In this document: in pieces, positions 4,079 to 11,232 of the stretch | Layout of the letters: every line of letters starts with the position of its first letter | Numbering within the stretch: position 1 is the stretch's first letter | NCBI GenBank assembly: GCA_015490115.1 | Contig: WFYM01000066.1 | Coordinates: 1 to 11,232 of the forward strand | Direction of reading: 5' to 3' | Length of the DNA stretch: 11,232 nt | From: Aquificaceae bacterium | GTDB lineage: Bacteria; Aquificota; Aquificia; Aquificales; Aquificaceae | The notes under the pieces: model-generated | Seen by the model: the letters and a program-made list of their open reading frames with translations, nothing else | Told to the model about the DNA's origin: nothing | The model's database searches: none | Translations under genes and position numbers: made by a program

Positions 4079-7043
4079 GCTCTACCTCCCTGTATTTTTC
4101 CCACCTTCCTTCCCTGAACCTGTAAAATACCCCCTCTTCCGGGTCAAAGACAACAAAATTTACCCAGCGGTTGGTGACGAGTTCCCTGACCTTGTAGACC
4201 CTATAGACTACCTGAGAGGCGAGCTTGAGGGGTGCCTCCACGAGGACTATGAGTCTGGAGGGGAGGTGGTGGGGTCTTTCTCCTTCAAGGACGGTCTGGG
4301 CAGGGAGACCGGTCCTGAGGTCGCTGAAGTTTCCAGAGACCACACCGAACCTCCCAACTACGTTGTGGTATACCTTGCTCCCGCTCCCGTACACCTCGTT
4401 GTCGGTCGTTGAAAAGAAGTGTTCGAGGTTTATCCACTCGGCTACTATGAGCGGACCTGAGAGTATCGTCTCGAGCAGAAAGCCCTTGGGGTCCTTCCTG
4501 TAGTCGTAGGAGTGGAGGAAGACCCTCCCCTTGAGGTCGAGGTGTGATGTTAGCTCCCTCCTACCTATCACAAAGGCGTAGTTTCCCGAAAGACCCCACT
4601 CGGGTCTCACCTGAGACCAGTCGTGGGCGTAAACTTTAACTTTCTCGGGTTCTGCTTCACCCCCAAGCTCCCTTAACCTCTCTTTTGCTGTTTCCTTTCC
4701 CGCTCTCCTCAGGTCTTCTTTTATTCTCTCGAGGACGGGGTAAGCCTTTCCGGGGACCCTCTCGAGGTCGTAGAGGGTTATCTCGTCCGTAGTCGTGTTG
4801 TGGACTCCAGGGAGGAAGACGGTCTCGGGCGGTATGTCTATGCCGTGCTTCCTCCTCATGATCTCCCTGACAGCGGGGTTGTTAGCCATCTCACAGAAGA
4901 CCCTCGCGTTGTGAATCCCGGAGGAACCGCCGCAGGCACCGCAGTCGAGGGCTGACTCATAGGGGTTGTTGTCCGACCTGCTCTCGTGACCTATCACGAG
5001 GACGAAGGGGGAGAAGTTTTCGGTGAGACCTATAGACTGGAGGGCTTTGGCTATGAGGGAAGCCTGCTCCTCGAGGGTAAAACCTATGTGCTTTAACCTT
5101 TCCCTTATGAGGTCCCTGTAGCCCCTGTCTATTCGGTATTCTCTTTTGAGCTTTTCTACCAAGTCTTTGAACCTCTCAGTTTCCCCCTCCTCCATCAGGG
5201 AGCTTAAGATCTCCTCGACGACCTCGTCGGGGATGTTGTCCTTTCCCGTTTCCTTTTCCACGATCCTCCTCACCGTTCCCGTGAGGACAGCCTTCAAAGT
5301 TCTCTCCACCTCCTCTTCGCTCAGCCTGTCGACGACCACCTTAGTTCTTCCTTCCGGGTTCCTTATCCTGTCCCTCAAGGGTGAGTAAACTCCGGGGAGG
5401 AAGGTCTTTCCTAAGAAGTCGAAGCCGAAGAGGAAGCCTATCGCCTCTACGGTTATGTAAGGTGTGACGAGGTTTTCTTTAAGGTCGTGGAGTATCTTCT
5501 CCGCGAGGTGGGTAACCTCGGACTCTATCTTCTCCACAGGAACCTCTAAAACTACGTTCTTCGGCTTTATCAGGACGGGACAGAGGAACTCCTCGTGACC
5601 CTTCCTCACCTCAACGAAAGCCATGGGAACGCCGAAGAAACCGGCCATACCGAAGGTCCTGTAAGGACCTACCTTCTCCAAGTTCCTCCTTATCCTCTCC
5701 GATCTCACATCTATGCAGAATATCACGTCCGCGAGGAAATCTTTCTTTTTCTCTCTCTTTGCCTTCGAGACACCGCTTACCAGATCGTCCATGAGGCTCT
5801 CCTCTATAGCTTCCGTCCATATAATGCCCTCCTTCTTTTCGAAATCGCTGTAGAGGTCCACAAGCCTCATGACCTCTTCAGGAGAAAGCTCCTCCGGACT
5901 TTTCCCTATCCAACGGGAGACGAACACTATCCAGTCCAAAGCCCTCGCCTCCGCCTTCTTAGACACGTATTCTTCTATGAAGCTTTCGGGTTTCTTTAGC
6001 TTCGAAGGTATAAGGGAGATAAGATCGGGAAGACCTTCCCCGGAGAAATACTCCCACATGAGGTAGGCTCTTTCGGGTTTCCTTTCGAGGAACTCCTTTA
6101 CGGACTCGTAGTCGGGTAAGAAGGGGAGCTTTTCTTTTAACCTTTCCATGACCCCCCTCCCGAGAATCAGCCTCACCGCAGTGAACTCGACAACGTCCGT
6201 TGGGTATATCCTCTGCCAGTAGTATTCCTTGGCGTGAGACCTCCACCTTATGAAGCCGACTATACCCTTTAGCTTTGCAAGTTCCAAGGTAAGATAGCCC
6301 TCCCAGATATCCTCGGGTATCTTCAGGTCCGCAAGCACTCCCTCGATAGCCTCTTCGGGGTCTTCTACGTTGCAGAACCTCTCGATCACGCAGTAGCCTG
6401 TCCTGAGTCTGGTCCTCAGATCTCTCTTTGCGAGTTCGAGCCAAGACCTGAAAAACCCCCTCTCCCTTCCGGGCATCCCGATCGCAGACTGCCCCTCGTC
6501 GAGGAACTCAAAGACACTCTTTATCGTAAGGTCGTCCGTCCTCTCCCCTATCTTCGAACCGGTAAGACCGTCTATAAGATCCGGGAGGGTCCTCTCCCTC
6601 CCGACCGACCTCAAGAGACCCCTGCAAACCTCCTCGGGGTTTTCCCTGAAGAAGTCCACGAGAGCCTTCGGAGGTTTTACATTAGGTGCCTTGAGGTGGA
6701 GGTTTTTGTAAGGTCTCAGCTTCGGTTCGTGCATGAGGAGCTTCAGGAGGAGTTCCTCCATTTCGGGTTCACCCCTCTCCTCGAGGAATCTCCTCACACG
6801 CTCCCTGAGGAACTTCTCCTTTATGAGACCCTCCCTCAAGAGACTGCTATACTCCTCCCTCCTCAGGAAGGGTCTCCCTCCGAATATCCTCCTTCCCTCT
6901 TCGACAGCCCTCTCGAAGGGAAGGGACTCCATCTCGTGCAAGGGGTTGTGGTGGACAAAGTTCCTCATGGGCCAGAAGTAAGGTATCACCTCTGCGGAGA
7001 GGTTGACGAGGGACCTTATCCAAAGCTTCCTTCCCACCCTCAT
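4026..7043 (-). CDS. dabA: DabA (DUF2309), zinc-binding catalytic subunit of the DAB inorganic-carbon pump
   Basis: DabA is the soluble, beta-carbonic-anhydrase-like half of the DAB complex, which in Halothiobacillus drives one-way conversion of CO2 to bicarbonate in the cytoplasm using the cation gradient through DabB. The 1005-residue product has the expected zinc site: C443 and D445 with R447 in IFCIDVRSER, H686 in VIGHESRSDNNPYESALDCGACGG (begins 683), and C701. The spacings C-x-D and His to Cys (15) equal those of Halothiobacillus DabA (C351, D353, H524, C539). An N-terminal FVHHNPLHEME (29-39) and many Arg/Glu-rich helices fill the rest. It is at the long end of the family, with extra sequence before and within the catalytic core. 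It has no signal peptide. AGGAGGT (7050-7056) precedes the ATG, which overlaps the dabB stop by 4 nt. It is highly charged, as expected for a thermophile. Confidence 0.93.
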   Translation of the reverse strand: MRVGRKLWIRSLVNLSAEVIPYFWPMRNFVHHNPLHEMESLPFERAVEEGRRIFGGRPFLRREEYSSLLREGLIKEKFLRERVRRFLEERGEPEMEELLLKLLMHEPKLRPYKNLHLKAPNVKPPKALVDFFRENPEEVCRGLLRSVGRERTLPDLIDGLTGSKIGERTDDLTIKSVFEFLDEGQSAIGMPGRERGFFRSWLELAKRDLRTRLRTGYCVIERFCNVEDPEEAIEGVLADLKIPEDIWEGYLTLELAKLKGIVGFIRWRSHAKEYYWQRIYPTDVVEFTAVRLILGRGVMERLKEKLPFLPDYESVKEFLERKPERAYLMWEYFSGEGLPDLISLIPSKLKKPESFIEEYVSKKAEARALDWIVFVSRWIGKSPEELSPEEVMRLVDLYSDFEKKEGIIWTEAIEESLMDDLVSGVSKAKREKKKDFLADVIFCIDVRSERIRRNLEKVGPYRTFGMAGFFGVPMAFVEVRKGHEEFLCPVLIKPKNVVLEVPVEKIESEVTHLAEKILHDLKENLVTPYITVEAIGFLFGFDFLGKTFLPGVYSPLRDRIRNPEGRTKVVVDRLSEEEVERTLKAVLTGTVRRIVEKETGKDNIPDEVVEEILSSLMEEGETERFKDLVEKLKREYRIDRGYRDLIRERLKHIGFTLEEQASLIAKALQSIGLTENFSPFVLVIGHESRSDNNPYESALDCGACGGSSGIHNARVFCEMANNPAVREIMRRKHGIDIPPETVFLPGVHNTTTDEITLYDLERVPGKAYPVLERIKEDLRRAGKETAKERLRELGGEAEPEKVKVYAHDWSQVRPEWGLSGNYAFVIGRRELTSHLDLKGRVFLHSYDYRKDPKGFLLETILSGPLIVAEWINLEHFFSTTDNEVYGSGSKVYHNVVGRFGVVSGNFSDLRTGLPAQTVLEGERPHHLPSRLIVLVEAPLKLASQVVYRVYKVRELVTNRWVNFVVFDPEEGVFYRFREGRWEKYREVEHEVEALRYEEGGDHSQG

Positions 7044-9400
7044 CTTAAGACCTCCTCAGCGAGGGCGTAGCCGAGGACCGAAGAGAGCAAGACCAAGGCT
7101 AAAGGAAAGAGGACACCGAGCTTCCCGGAATCGGTAAAGAAGAGATCTTCCCTTCCCCTTCCGAATAGGAGGTCACCTATCCTGAGGAGGGAGCCTGCTG
7201 TGATGAGAAACCAGGAGGCGGAGAGGGCTGTCAAGAGGAGGGAAGATCCTGTCAGGGAAGGCAGGAACTTAAGTAGCGAAGGACCAAAGGGAGGAACCCC
7301 GGCTGAGTAGAGGACAAGAATAAGTAGGGTCCACCCGGTAAGGGGCATCACCGTCACCATCCCACCCAAGACCTTCATCTCCGAAGTTCCGAGCCTGCTC
7401 CTCAGAATATTCTCAAACACACCTATGAGTAGAGGACCGATCCCAGCGACCACCACGAAGCCCGGCTCAGGGAGGAACCAAACCAAGGGAACCACGGAGC
7501 AGTAAATCTCAGCGGTGAGATCTTTTAAGTTCCTCACCCTAAAGAGTCTGATCCCGTGAAGGAATGAAGAGGTCAGGGCTAAAGCCTGAACCCACCAGAC
7601 CTCCTGCTTATAAAAGCTGAAGGCTAAAGCCCCGAGGAGGGTAAGGATAAGAACCGCAAAGGGTCCGAACTCCCTCACAACCTTAAAGACCAAAAGGCTT
7701 AAGGGAAAAAGGGGAACTCCGAGGAGGGCGAGGAGGAAAAACGGGCTGAGTTCTTGGCTCTCCGATACGAAGAAGGCGTATACGGGGACAGTCGCCGGTG
7801 CGAAGGTGAGCTTTCCTACAAAGCCCGAGAGTTTCAAAAAGTAATACCTGACGAGGGAGTAAATATCAGGCACGTAAAGCTCCCTCGAGAGGAAAACGTA
7901 TACGGTGTTGTGGAAGGGAAGGTGCTTTTCCCTCGAAGCGTAGTATAGGAAGAGCCAGCCAGCGAGAATTATCAAACCTATAAGCACAAGCTCAGCCACG
8001 AATACGGGAACTGAGCCGAAGGCGACCTCGTAAATCTTTTCGACGAGTTCCTTGGAGGGGTATAGGAAGCTCTGGAGTGTGTGTCCTAAGAAGGCGTAGC
8101 CGAGCATAACGACAGCCATGGAGAGGATAACGAGGAGGGCTGTCCTTATAGGGTTTTCTCTCCCCACCCTGAAGGTGCTGACGAGGACCTGAACGCCCGT
8201 TATCCAACCGAAGAAGAGGAGTATGAGGGCTGTTTCGTATCTCACTATCTCCACGTCGACGAGAAGGTGCGTGAGGAGAACCACGAGGAGGGGGACGACG
8301 ACCGTGAGGAGACCGTAAACGAGCCAAGGGACCTTCGAAGGCAGATCTTCCCTCTTCACAACAGCCCTGTAGACCTCGTCTTCCGGGACGTTCGGGTCCC
8401 TCCTCGCGTTGTGGATCACGTTCCCCGAGTAGAGGAATAGGGTAGCCTTGAATATGCCGTGAGCCATCATGTGGTAAACAGCGAGTGCAAAGGCTCCCAC
8501 TCCTATTTCCATGATCATGTAGCCCATCTGACCTACGGTCGAGTAGCCGAGCGCCCTTTTCACATCGTTCTGTATGAGCATGAGGGCGGAGCCGAGGACG
8601 GCTGTCACCGAACCGATCAAGAAGGCGAGTTGAAGACCCCACTCGTCGTGGACGAAGAGGGGGGAGAACCTGTTCACGAGGAAGGCTCCCGCGTTCACTA
8701 TCCCGGCGTGCATGAGGGCGGACACAGGTGTCGGACCCTCCATACTGTAGACTATCCAAAGGTGAAAGGGAAACTGGGCTGACTTCATACAGGCGCTGAT
8801 GACTATAAGCAGGGTGACGAGGCTCGCTGTCTCACCGCTCACTTTGAAGACATCCCCCAAATAAAGGGAACCGGCTTCCCTGTAAAGGAGAAAGAAGGCA
8901 AGAAGAAGGGGTATGTCAGCGAGGAGGTGGGTAATTAGCGTGTAGGAGGCGAACCTCTTTGCGTTTTCGCTCTTTGTGTTGTGAAGGAGCAGAAGATAGA
9001 GGAGAACCCCCATCAAACTCCAAGACATGGCTATCGTCAGGAGGTTGGAGGAGAGGACGAGAAAAAGAAGGACTGCTGTCATGAGGTCGAGGAGCAGGAA
9101 GAATCTGGACTCTCCCGGATCGTCCCTCATATAGTTGATCGAGAACTTGTGAACCACGAAGCTCACGAGGAGTATGTAGGTGGAGAGGAGGAGACCCAGC
9201 CTGTCTCCGGAGACGTCCAAGAAGCTTCCCACCCTCACCTCCCCGAAGCTACCCGTGATAAGAAGAAGGAGACTAAGGGAGAGGGAAATACCGGTTATGT
9301 AAGTGCTTACTTTTCCTTTTCTTTTCGAGTCCCTGATCAGGAACGTAAAAACCGCTGACAAGAAGGGAAGGAAAGGAATAAGGGGTAGTAACCCCACCAT
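7040..9400 (-). CDS. dabB: DabB, NuoL/MrpA-like proton-conducting membrane subunit of the DAB pump, with long C-terminal extension
   Basis: DabB is the antiporter-type membrane partner of DabA and supplies the cation-gradient energy. The 786-residue protein has about twenty hydrophobic stretches. The NuoL-like core has ACMKSAQFPFHLW (203-215, K206 equal to the NuoL TM7 lysine), EGPTPVSALMHAGIVNAGAF (221-240), ALGYSTVGQMGYM (283-295) and HGIFKATLFLYSGNVIHNAR (314-333, with His314 and Lys318). The NuoL TM5 glutamate (GWEGVG) is Ser128 here (MSWSLMG). Residues about 550-786 go beyond the usual DabB length and include MPLTGWTLLILVLYSAGVPPFG (685-706), which looks like a late NuoM/NuoN helix. The ATG at 9400 is the only good start, since an in-frame stop lies 9 nt upstream; its Shine-Dalgarno is weak. 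The dabA neighbour, overlapping by 4 nt, and the absence of other nuo genes argue against complex I. Confidence 0.9.
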   Translation of the reverse strand: MVGLLPLIPFLPFLSAVFTFLIRDSKRKGKVSTYITGISLSLSLLLLITGSFGEVRVGSFLDVSGDRLGLLLSTYILLVSFVVHKFSINYMRDDPGESRFFLLLDLMTAVLLFLVLSSNLLTIAMSWSLMGVLLYLLLLHNTKSENAKRFASYTLITHLLADIPLLLAFFLLYREAGSLYLGDVFKVSGETASLVTLLIVISACMKSAQFPFHLWIVYSMEGPTPVSALMHAGIVNAGAFLVNRFSPLFVHDEWGLQLAFLIGSVTAVLGSALMLIQNDVKRALGYSTVGQMGYMIMEIGVGAFALAVYHMMAHGIFKATLFLYSGNVIHNARRDPNVPEDEVYRAVVKREDLPSKVPWLVYGLLTVVVPLLVVLLTHLLVDVEIVRYETALILLFFGWITGVQVLVSTFRVGRENPIRTALLVILSMAVVMLGYAFLGHTLQSFLYPSKELVEKIYEVAFGSVPVFVAELVLIGLIILAGWLFLYYASREKHLPFHNTVYVFLSRELYVPDIYSLVRYYFLKLSGFVGKLTFAPATVPVYAFFVSESQELSPFFLLALLGVPLFPLSLLVFKVVREFGPFAVLILTLLGALAFSFYKQEVWWVQALALTSSFLHGIRLFRVRNLKDLTAEIYCSVVPLVWFLPEPGFVVVAGIGPLLIGVFENILRSRLGTSEMKVLGGMVTVMPLTGWTLLILVLYSAGVPPFGPSLLKFLPSLTGSSLLLTALSASWFLITAGSLLRIGDLLFGRGREDLFFTDSGKLGVLFPLALVLLSSVLGYALAEEVLR
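7050..7056 (-). promoter_or_regulatory. Strong Shine-Dalgarno of dabA
   Basis: On the minus strand this reads AGGAGGT, 6 nt before ATG 7043, inside the last codons of dabB. It fixes the dabA start and suggests the enzyme subunit is translated efficiently, in contrast to dabB, whose own ribosome-binding site is poor. Confidence 0.7.
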
Positions 9401-9420
9401 CGGTCCAAATCACGGGTAGG

Positions 9421-9435
9421 AAGTCATACTGACTT
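9421..9435. repeat. Perfect 6-bp inverted repeat with 3-nt centre, just upstream of dabB
   Basis: AAGTCA-TAC-TGACTT forms a perfect dyad at 9421-9435, followed by a further AGTCA at 9436-9440. It overlaps the stop codon of the ferredoxin-like gene (TAA at 9434-9436 on the minus strand) and ends 20 nt before the dabB start. The stem is short, AT-containing and lacks a T-tract, so it is not a typical intrinsic terminator. It could be a regulator binding site between the oxidoreductase genes and the DAB genes, or chance. Confidence 0.3.
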
Positions 9436-9658
9436 AGTCACTCGCCTTTACCATAACCATCTCAATACAGTTCCTTTTGAGAAGATCGGAGCAAACGTAG
9501 ACACATATCTCGCAACCTTTGCACCTGTCCGTCCAAACCCAAGCTGTATGACCGCTCTCTTTATAGTTGAGGCAGTTAGGCTCGGGACAAAAGAGGACAC
9601 ACTGCTTACAGTTGTATTTGGCACACTCTTTCTCGTTTACGTTCGCCACGAAATACAT
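9434..9658 (-). CDS. Small 2[4Fe-4S] ferredoxin-like subunit of the 2-oxoacid:ferredoxin oxidoreductase
   Basis: The 74-residue protein has ten cysteines. The first cluster motif is C12-x4-C17-x2-C20-x3-C24 (followed by Pro, with an extra C29). The second is C46-x2-C49-x2-C52-x3-C56 in RCKGCEICVYVC, with an extra C64. This is a two-cluster ferredoxin layout suited to electron transfer to or from the catalytic beta subunit. Its place directly after beta and gamma matches the order described for the five-subunit 2-oxoglutarate:ferredoxin oxidoreductase of Hydrogenobacter (forDABGE, where E is the small last gene). A pyruvate-type enzyme is not excluded. The start at ATG 9658 has an excellent AAGGAGGT 5 nt upstream. 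It lies 12 nt after the gamma gene and 33 nt before dabB. It could instead be a free ferredoxin, but the context favours a subunit. Confidence 0.85.
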   Translation of the reverse strand: MYFVANVNEKECAKYNCKQCVLFCPEPNCLNYKESGHTAWVWTDRCKGCEICVYVCSDLLKRNCIEMVMVKASD

Positions 9659-9670
9659 CTACTACCTCCT

Positions 9671-10357
9671 TCAGGTGGCTACCTTCTCTTCCTCCTCCAC
9701 CCACCCGTTCTCTTCCGCGAGCTTCATCGTGTACTTTATGACTTCGAGGTTCTTAGCGAGGAGTTCCTGCTTCTTCTTGAACTTCTTTTCTATGGCTGAG
9801 TCGAGGGCTGTCGTTCCTCCTGAAGCTACGAAGGTCCCTCCGAGGAACCTCTCTATGAGGGCTTTTTCTATGTGTTCGAGTTCGACGAGCCTCGTTATCC
9901 CGAAGAAGAGTCCAACCATAGCCATGTTCGTCGCGAGTTCCGTCCCCGCTATGTCCCTCGCTATCTGCGTTGCGGGTATCATGTATATCCTCGCGTTCAG
10001 CTCCTCGAGTATCTTCTTGTCCTCGTCCGGGATTATGTCAGCGTCCGAGTTTATGAGGATCATTCCGTTTTCTTTGAGACCCGTGTAGAAGGGCATCGTG
10101 TAGGACTTCCCGTGGGTTATCACCTGAGGGTGGTATATCATTATGACGTTGGGGTAGACGACCTCTCCCACTTCATATATGGGCTGGTCCGAAGCCCTAA
10201 CGTAAGCTTCAACAGGAGCCATCCTCTTCTCCGATCCGAAGAAGGGAACGAGGGTGGCGTATTTTCCGGCTGCGGACATGGCGTTTCCGAGTATGTGGGC
10301 TGAGGTGACTACGCCCTGACCTCCTACTCCGGCTATCCTTATGTTGTATCTTCTCAT
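9671..10357 (-). CDS. 2-oxoacid:ferredoxin oxidoreductase, gamma subunit
   Basis: The 228-residue protein has the gamma-domain signature IRIAGVGGQGVVTSAHILGNAMSAAG at residues 6-31, followed by FFGSEKRMAPVEAYVRAS (39-56), a variant of the usual serine/arginine stretch of this family. NPKR-type and AT-rich helices complete the domain, and the segment FLGGTFVASGGTTALDSAIEKKF (170-192) corresponds to the family's C-terminal helix region. The gamma subunit packs against alpha and beta in pyruvate or 2-oxoglutarate synthases and contributes to CoA and cofactor binding. The start at ATG 10357 overlaps the beta stop by 4 nt and has AGGAGGT 6 nt upstream. The C-terminus is charged (EEEEKVAT). The enzyme's direction and exact 2-oxoacid cannot be read from this subunit; in autotrophs with a reductive TCA cycle it runs as a carboxylase. 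Confidence 0.92.
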   Translation of the reverse strand: MRRYNIRIAGVGGQGVVTSAHILGNAMSAAGKYATLVPFFGSEKRMAPVEAYVRASDQPIYEVGEVVYPNVIMIYHPQVITHGKSYTMPFYTGLKENGMILINSDADIIPDEDKKILEELNARIYMIPATQIARDIAGTELATNMAMVGLFFGITRLVELEHIEKALIERFLGGTFVASGGTTALDSAIEKKFKKKQELLAKNLEVIKYTMKLAEENGWVEEEEKVAT

Positions 10358-11220
10358 GACTTCACCTCCTGCTTCTTCTTCTCCTTCTCCTTCCTCTCTA
10401 TCTCCTCGAGATACTCCTTGACCTCGTCAGTCATCCACTCGAAGAACTTAAAGTCCTCCTTCTCCCTCTTCCTTGCGTCCGCGAGGACCTCCCTCGTCGG
10501 TATGGAGAACTCTATGTTGCAGGAGGTGTAGGCGTGTATGAAGGTAGGTCCGAACTCCCTCGCAGCGTATATGGCTCTCCTGACCACCTTTGCTATCCTC
10601 TTGGGGTTCGTCGGGGATATCTTCGCAACGTATACGCACCCGGCGTCTATTGCGAGCTGGACAGCGTTTATCTTCTCGAACTTCTTCCCGAGGGGAGCCA
10701 TCTTGAGCTGGACACCTTTGGGAGACATACCGCTCTCCTGACCTCCCGTGTTTCCGTAGACCTCGTTGTCGACCATTATCGTCGTGAACTTCTCCTTTCT
10801 GAACCAAGAGTGCATAGTCATGCCAAAGCCTATGTCTATGAGACCGCCGTCTCCGGCTATGACGACCACGTCCTTCACCTTGTCGGGGAACCTGATCGAG
10901 AGCGCCCTCTTCAGTCCGGAAGCGACGGCGTTCGTGTCACCGTAGTTACCGTATACGAAGGGAACAGCGGCTTGGGAGAGGGCGAGCCTCGCACATCCCG
11001 CCGTTCCGAGGACTATGGTGTCTTCAGGTTTCGGAAGGGCTGCGTAGAAGATCCTTATGAAGTATGCCATATAGCATCCCGCACACATGGGGTGTTCCTC
11101 GACCAGCTCCTTGAACTGACCGAGTTGCATCACGTCCACTTCCCTTCCGAACTGACCGAACCTGACGAGGTCAACGTAGTCCCTCGGCATGTATCTCTCA
11201 AATCCGGGAGATATCCTCAC
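10354..11220 (-). CDS. 2-oxoacid:ferredoxin oxidoreductase, beta (TPP-binding) subunit
   Basis: This subunit binds thiamine diphosphate and a proximal 4Fe-4S cluster, and carries out ferredoxin-linked decarboxylation or reductive carboxylation of a 2-oxoacid. In the 288-residue reading, cluster cysteines are C46 and C49 (HPMCAGCYM), C76 (GTAGC) and probably C234 (YTSCN). The TPP motif runs from GDGG at 123-126 to VDNEVYGNTGGQ at 150-161 (Mg ligands D124 and N152). Its C-terminus is a Lys/Glu-rich tail (about 264-288). The start is unsettled: GTG 11220 is preceded by GGAG at 4 nt, ATG 11190 is an alternative, and the frame stays open to the window edge at 11232. The alpha subunit gene should lie just outside. 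Pyruvate or 2-oxoglutarate cannot be distinguished with confidence; the beta-gamma-small ferredoxin order resembles the Hydrogenobacter for cluster. Confidence 0.92.
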   Translation of the reverse strand: MRISPGFERYMPRDYVDLVRFGQFGREVDVMQLGQFKELVEEHPMCAGCYMAYFIRIFYAALPKPEDTIVLGTAGCARLALSQAAVPFVYGNYGDTNAVASGLKRALSIRFPDKVKDVVVIAGDGGLIDIGFGMTMHSWFRKEKFTTIMVDNEVYGNTGGQESGMSPKGVQLKMAPLGKKFEKINAVQLAIDAGCVYVAKISPTNPKRIAKVVRRAIYAAREFGPTFIHAYTSCNIEFSIPTREVLADARKREKEDFKFFEWMTDEVKEYLEEIERKEKEKKKQEVKS

Positions 11221-11232
11221 GTACTCCAGACC

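Noticed and set aside
5595..5999. Plus-strand open frame opposite dabA, and similar frames at 4225-4503, 5146-5388 and 6696-7070
   Set aside because: They are the antisense of a strongly conserved gene and are Ser/Leu- or His-rich, as expected for complements of AGG/GAG-rich codons. They have no recognisable motif or suitable ribosome-binding context.
7992..8759. 255-residue minus-strand frame within dabB (out of frame)
   Set aside because: It is Arg/Pro/Gly-rich low-complexity sequence, a +1 shadow of the DabB frame with no domain. DabB homology is continuous through the region, so no frameshift is implied.
7040..9400. Interpretation of the NuoL-like gene as part of respiratory complex I or an Mrp antiporter
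   Set aside because: No other nuo or mrp gene is present. The gene is joined by ATGA to a DUF2309 gene with an intact zinc site, which is the defining DAB arrangement.
9567..10303. Plus-strand frames opposite the gamma subunit (9567-10088 and 9872-10303)
   Set aside because: The gamma subunit has clear family motifs. These frames are Ser/Phe- or Tyr/Val/Arg-rich shadows without start signals.
1..11232. RNA genes, CRISPR arrays, insertion sequences, intrinsic terminators
   Set aside because: Reading both strands by eye, I found no cloverleaf, regular spacer-repeat pattern, transposase motif or stem with a T-tract. Coding density leaves almost no room. A covariance-model scan would be needed to exclude small RNAs.

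Overview
The window looks like part of the chromosome of a thermophilic, autotrophic bacterium, most likely of the Aquificales (Hydrogenobacter/Thermocrinis/Aquifex type). The grounds are the gene content (a multi-subunit 2-oxoacid:ferredoxin oxidoreductase with a small ferredoxin-like subunit, as in the reductive TCA cycle), very dense packing with many 4-nt start/stop overlaps, and purine-rich coding strands using AGG for Arg and ATA for Ile. The assignment is inference; no marker gene proves it.

Layout. (1) Positions 1-1253, + strand: the 3' end of a HinT-type HIT hydrolase gene, then ribF (FMN/FAD synthesis), overlapping by 4 nt. (2) 1217-1507, - strand: an unrecognised 96-residue protein, convergent with ribF (37-nt overlap). 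It is divergent from the next operon across a 25-40 bp AT-rich gap that carries a TATAAT box. (3) 1533-3146, + strand: a tight sulfur-relay operon, tusA - dsrE/tusD - dsrF/tusC - dsrH/tusB, ending in queD (queuosine precursor synthesis). (4) 3091-11220, - strand, read from right to left: oxidoreductase beta, gamma and small ferredoxin-like subunits; then dabB (NuoL-like membrane protein) and dabA (DUF2309, beta-carbonic-anhydrase-like zinc protein), which form an inorganic-carbon pump; then a PII-like protein; then a MagIII-like DNA glycosylase gene that collides with queD (56-nt overlap).

How the genes work together. The minus-strand block joins a ferredoxin-dependent enzyme that can run as a CO2-fixing carboxylase to a DAB complex, which takes up CO2 and traps it as bicarbonate. 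Encoded next to DAB is a PII-like protein that probably regulates the pump. No gap here exceeds 33 nt, so the block may be one transcript. This would be a carbon-accumulation module tied to the reductive TCA cycle rather than to Rubisco and carboxysomes, and it is the most interesting feature of the window. The plus-strand tusA-dsrEFH-queD set resembles either a sulfur-oxidation relay or a tRNA wobble-base modification unit. queD as its last gene favours a tRNA link but does not prove it.

The window has no gene-free stretch above 300 bases. I saw no tRNA or rRNA gene, CRISPR array, insertion sequence or convincing intrinsic terminator. Both convergent gene pairs overlap at their 3' ends, so no room is left for an ordinary intergenic terminator.
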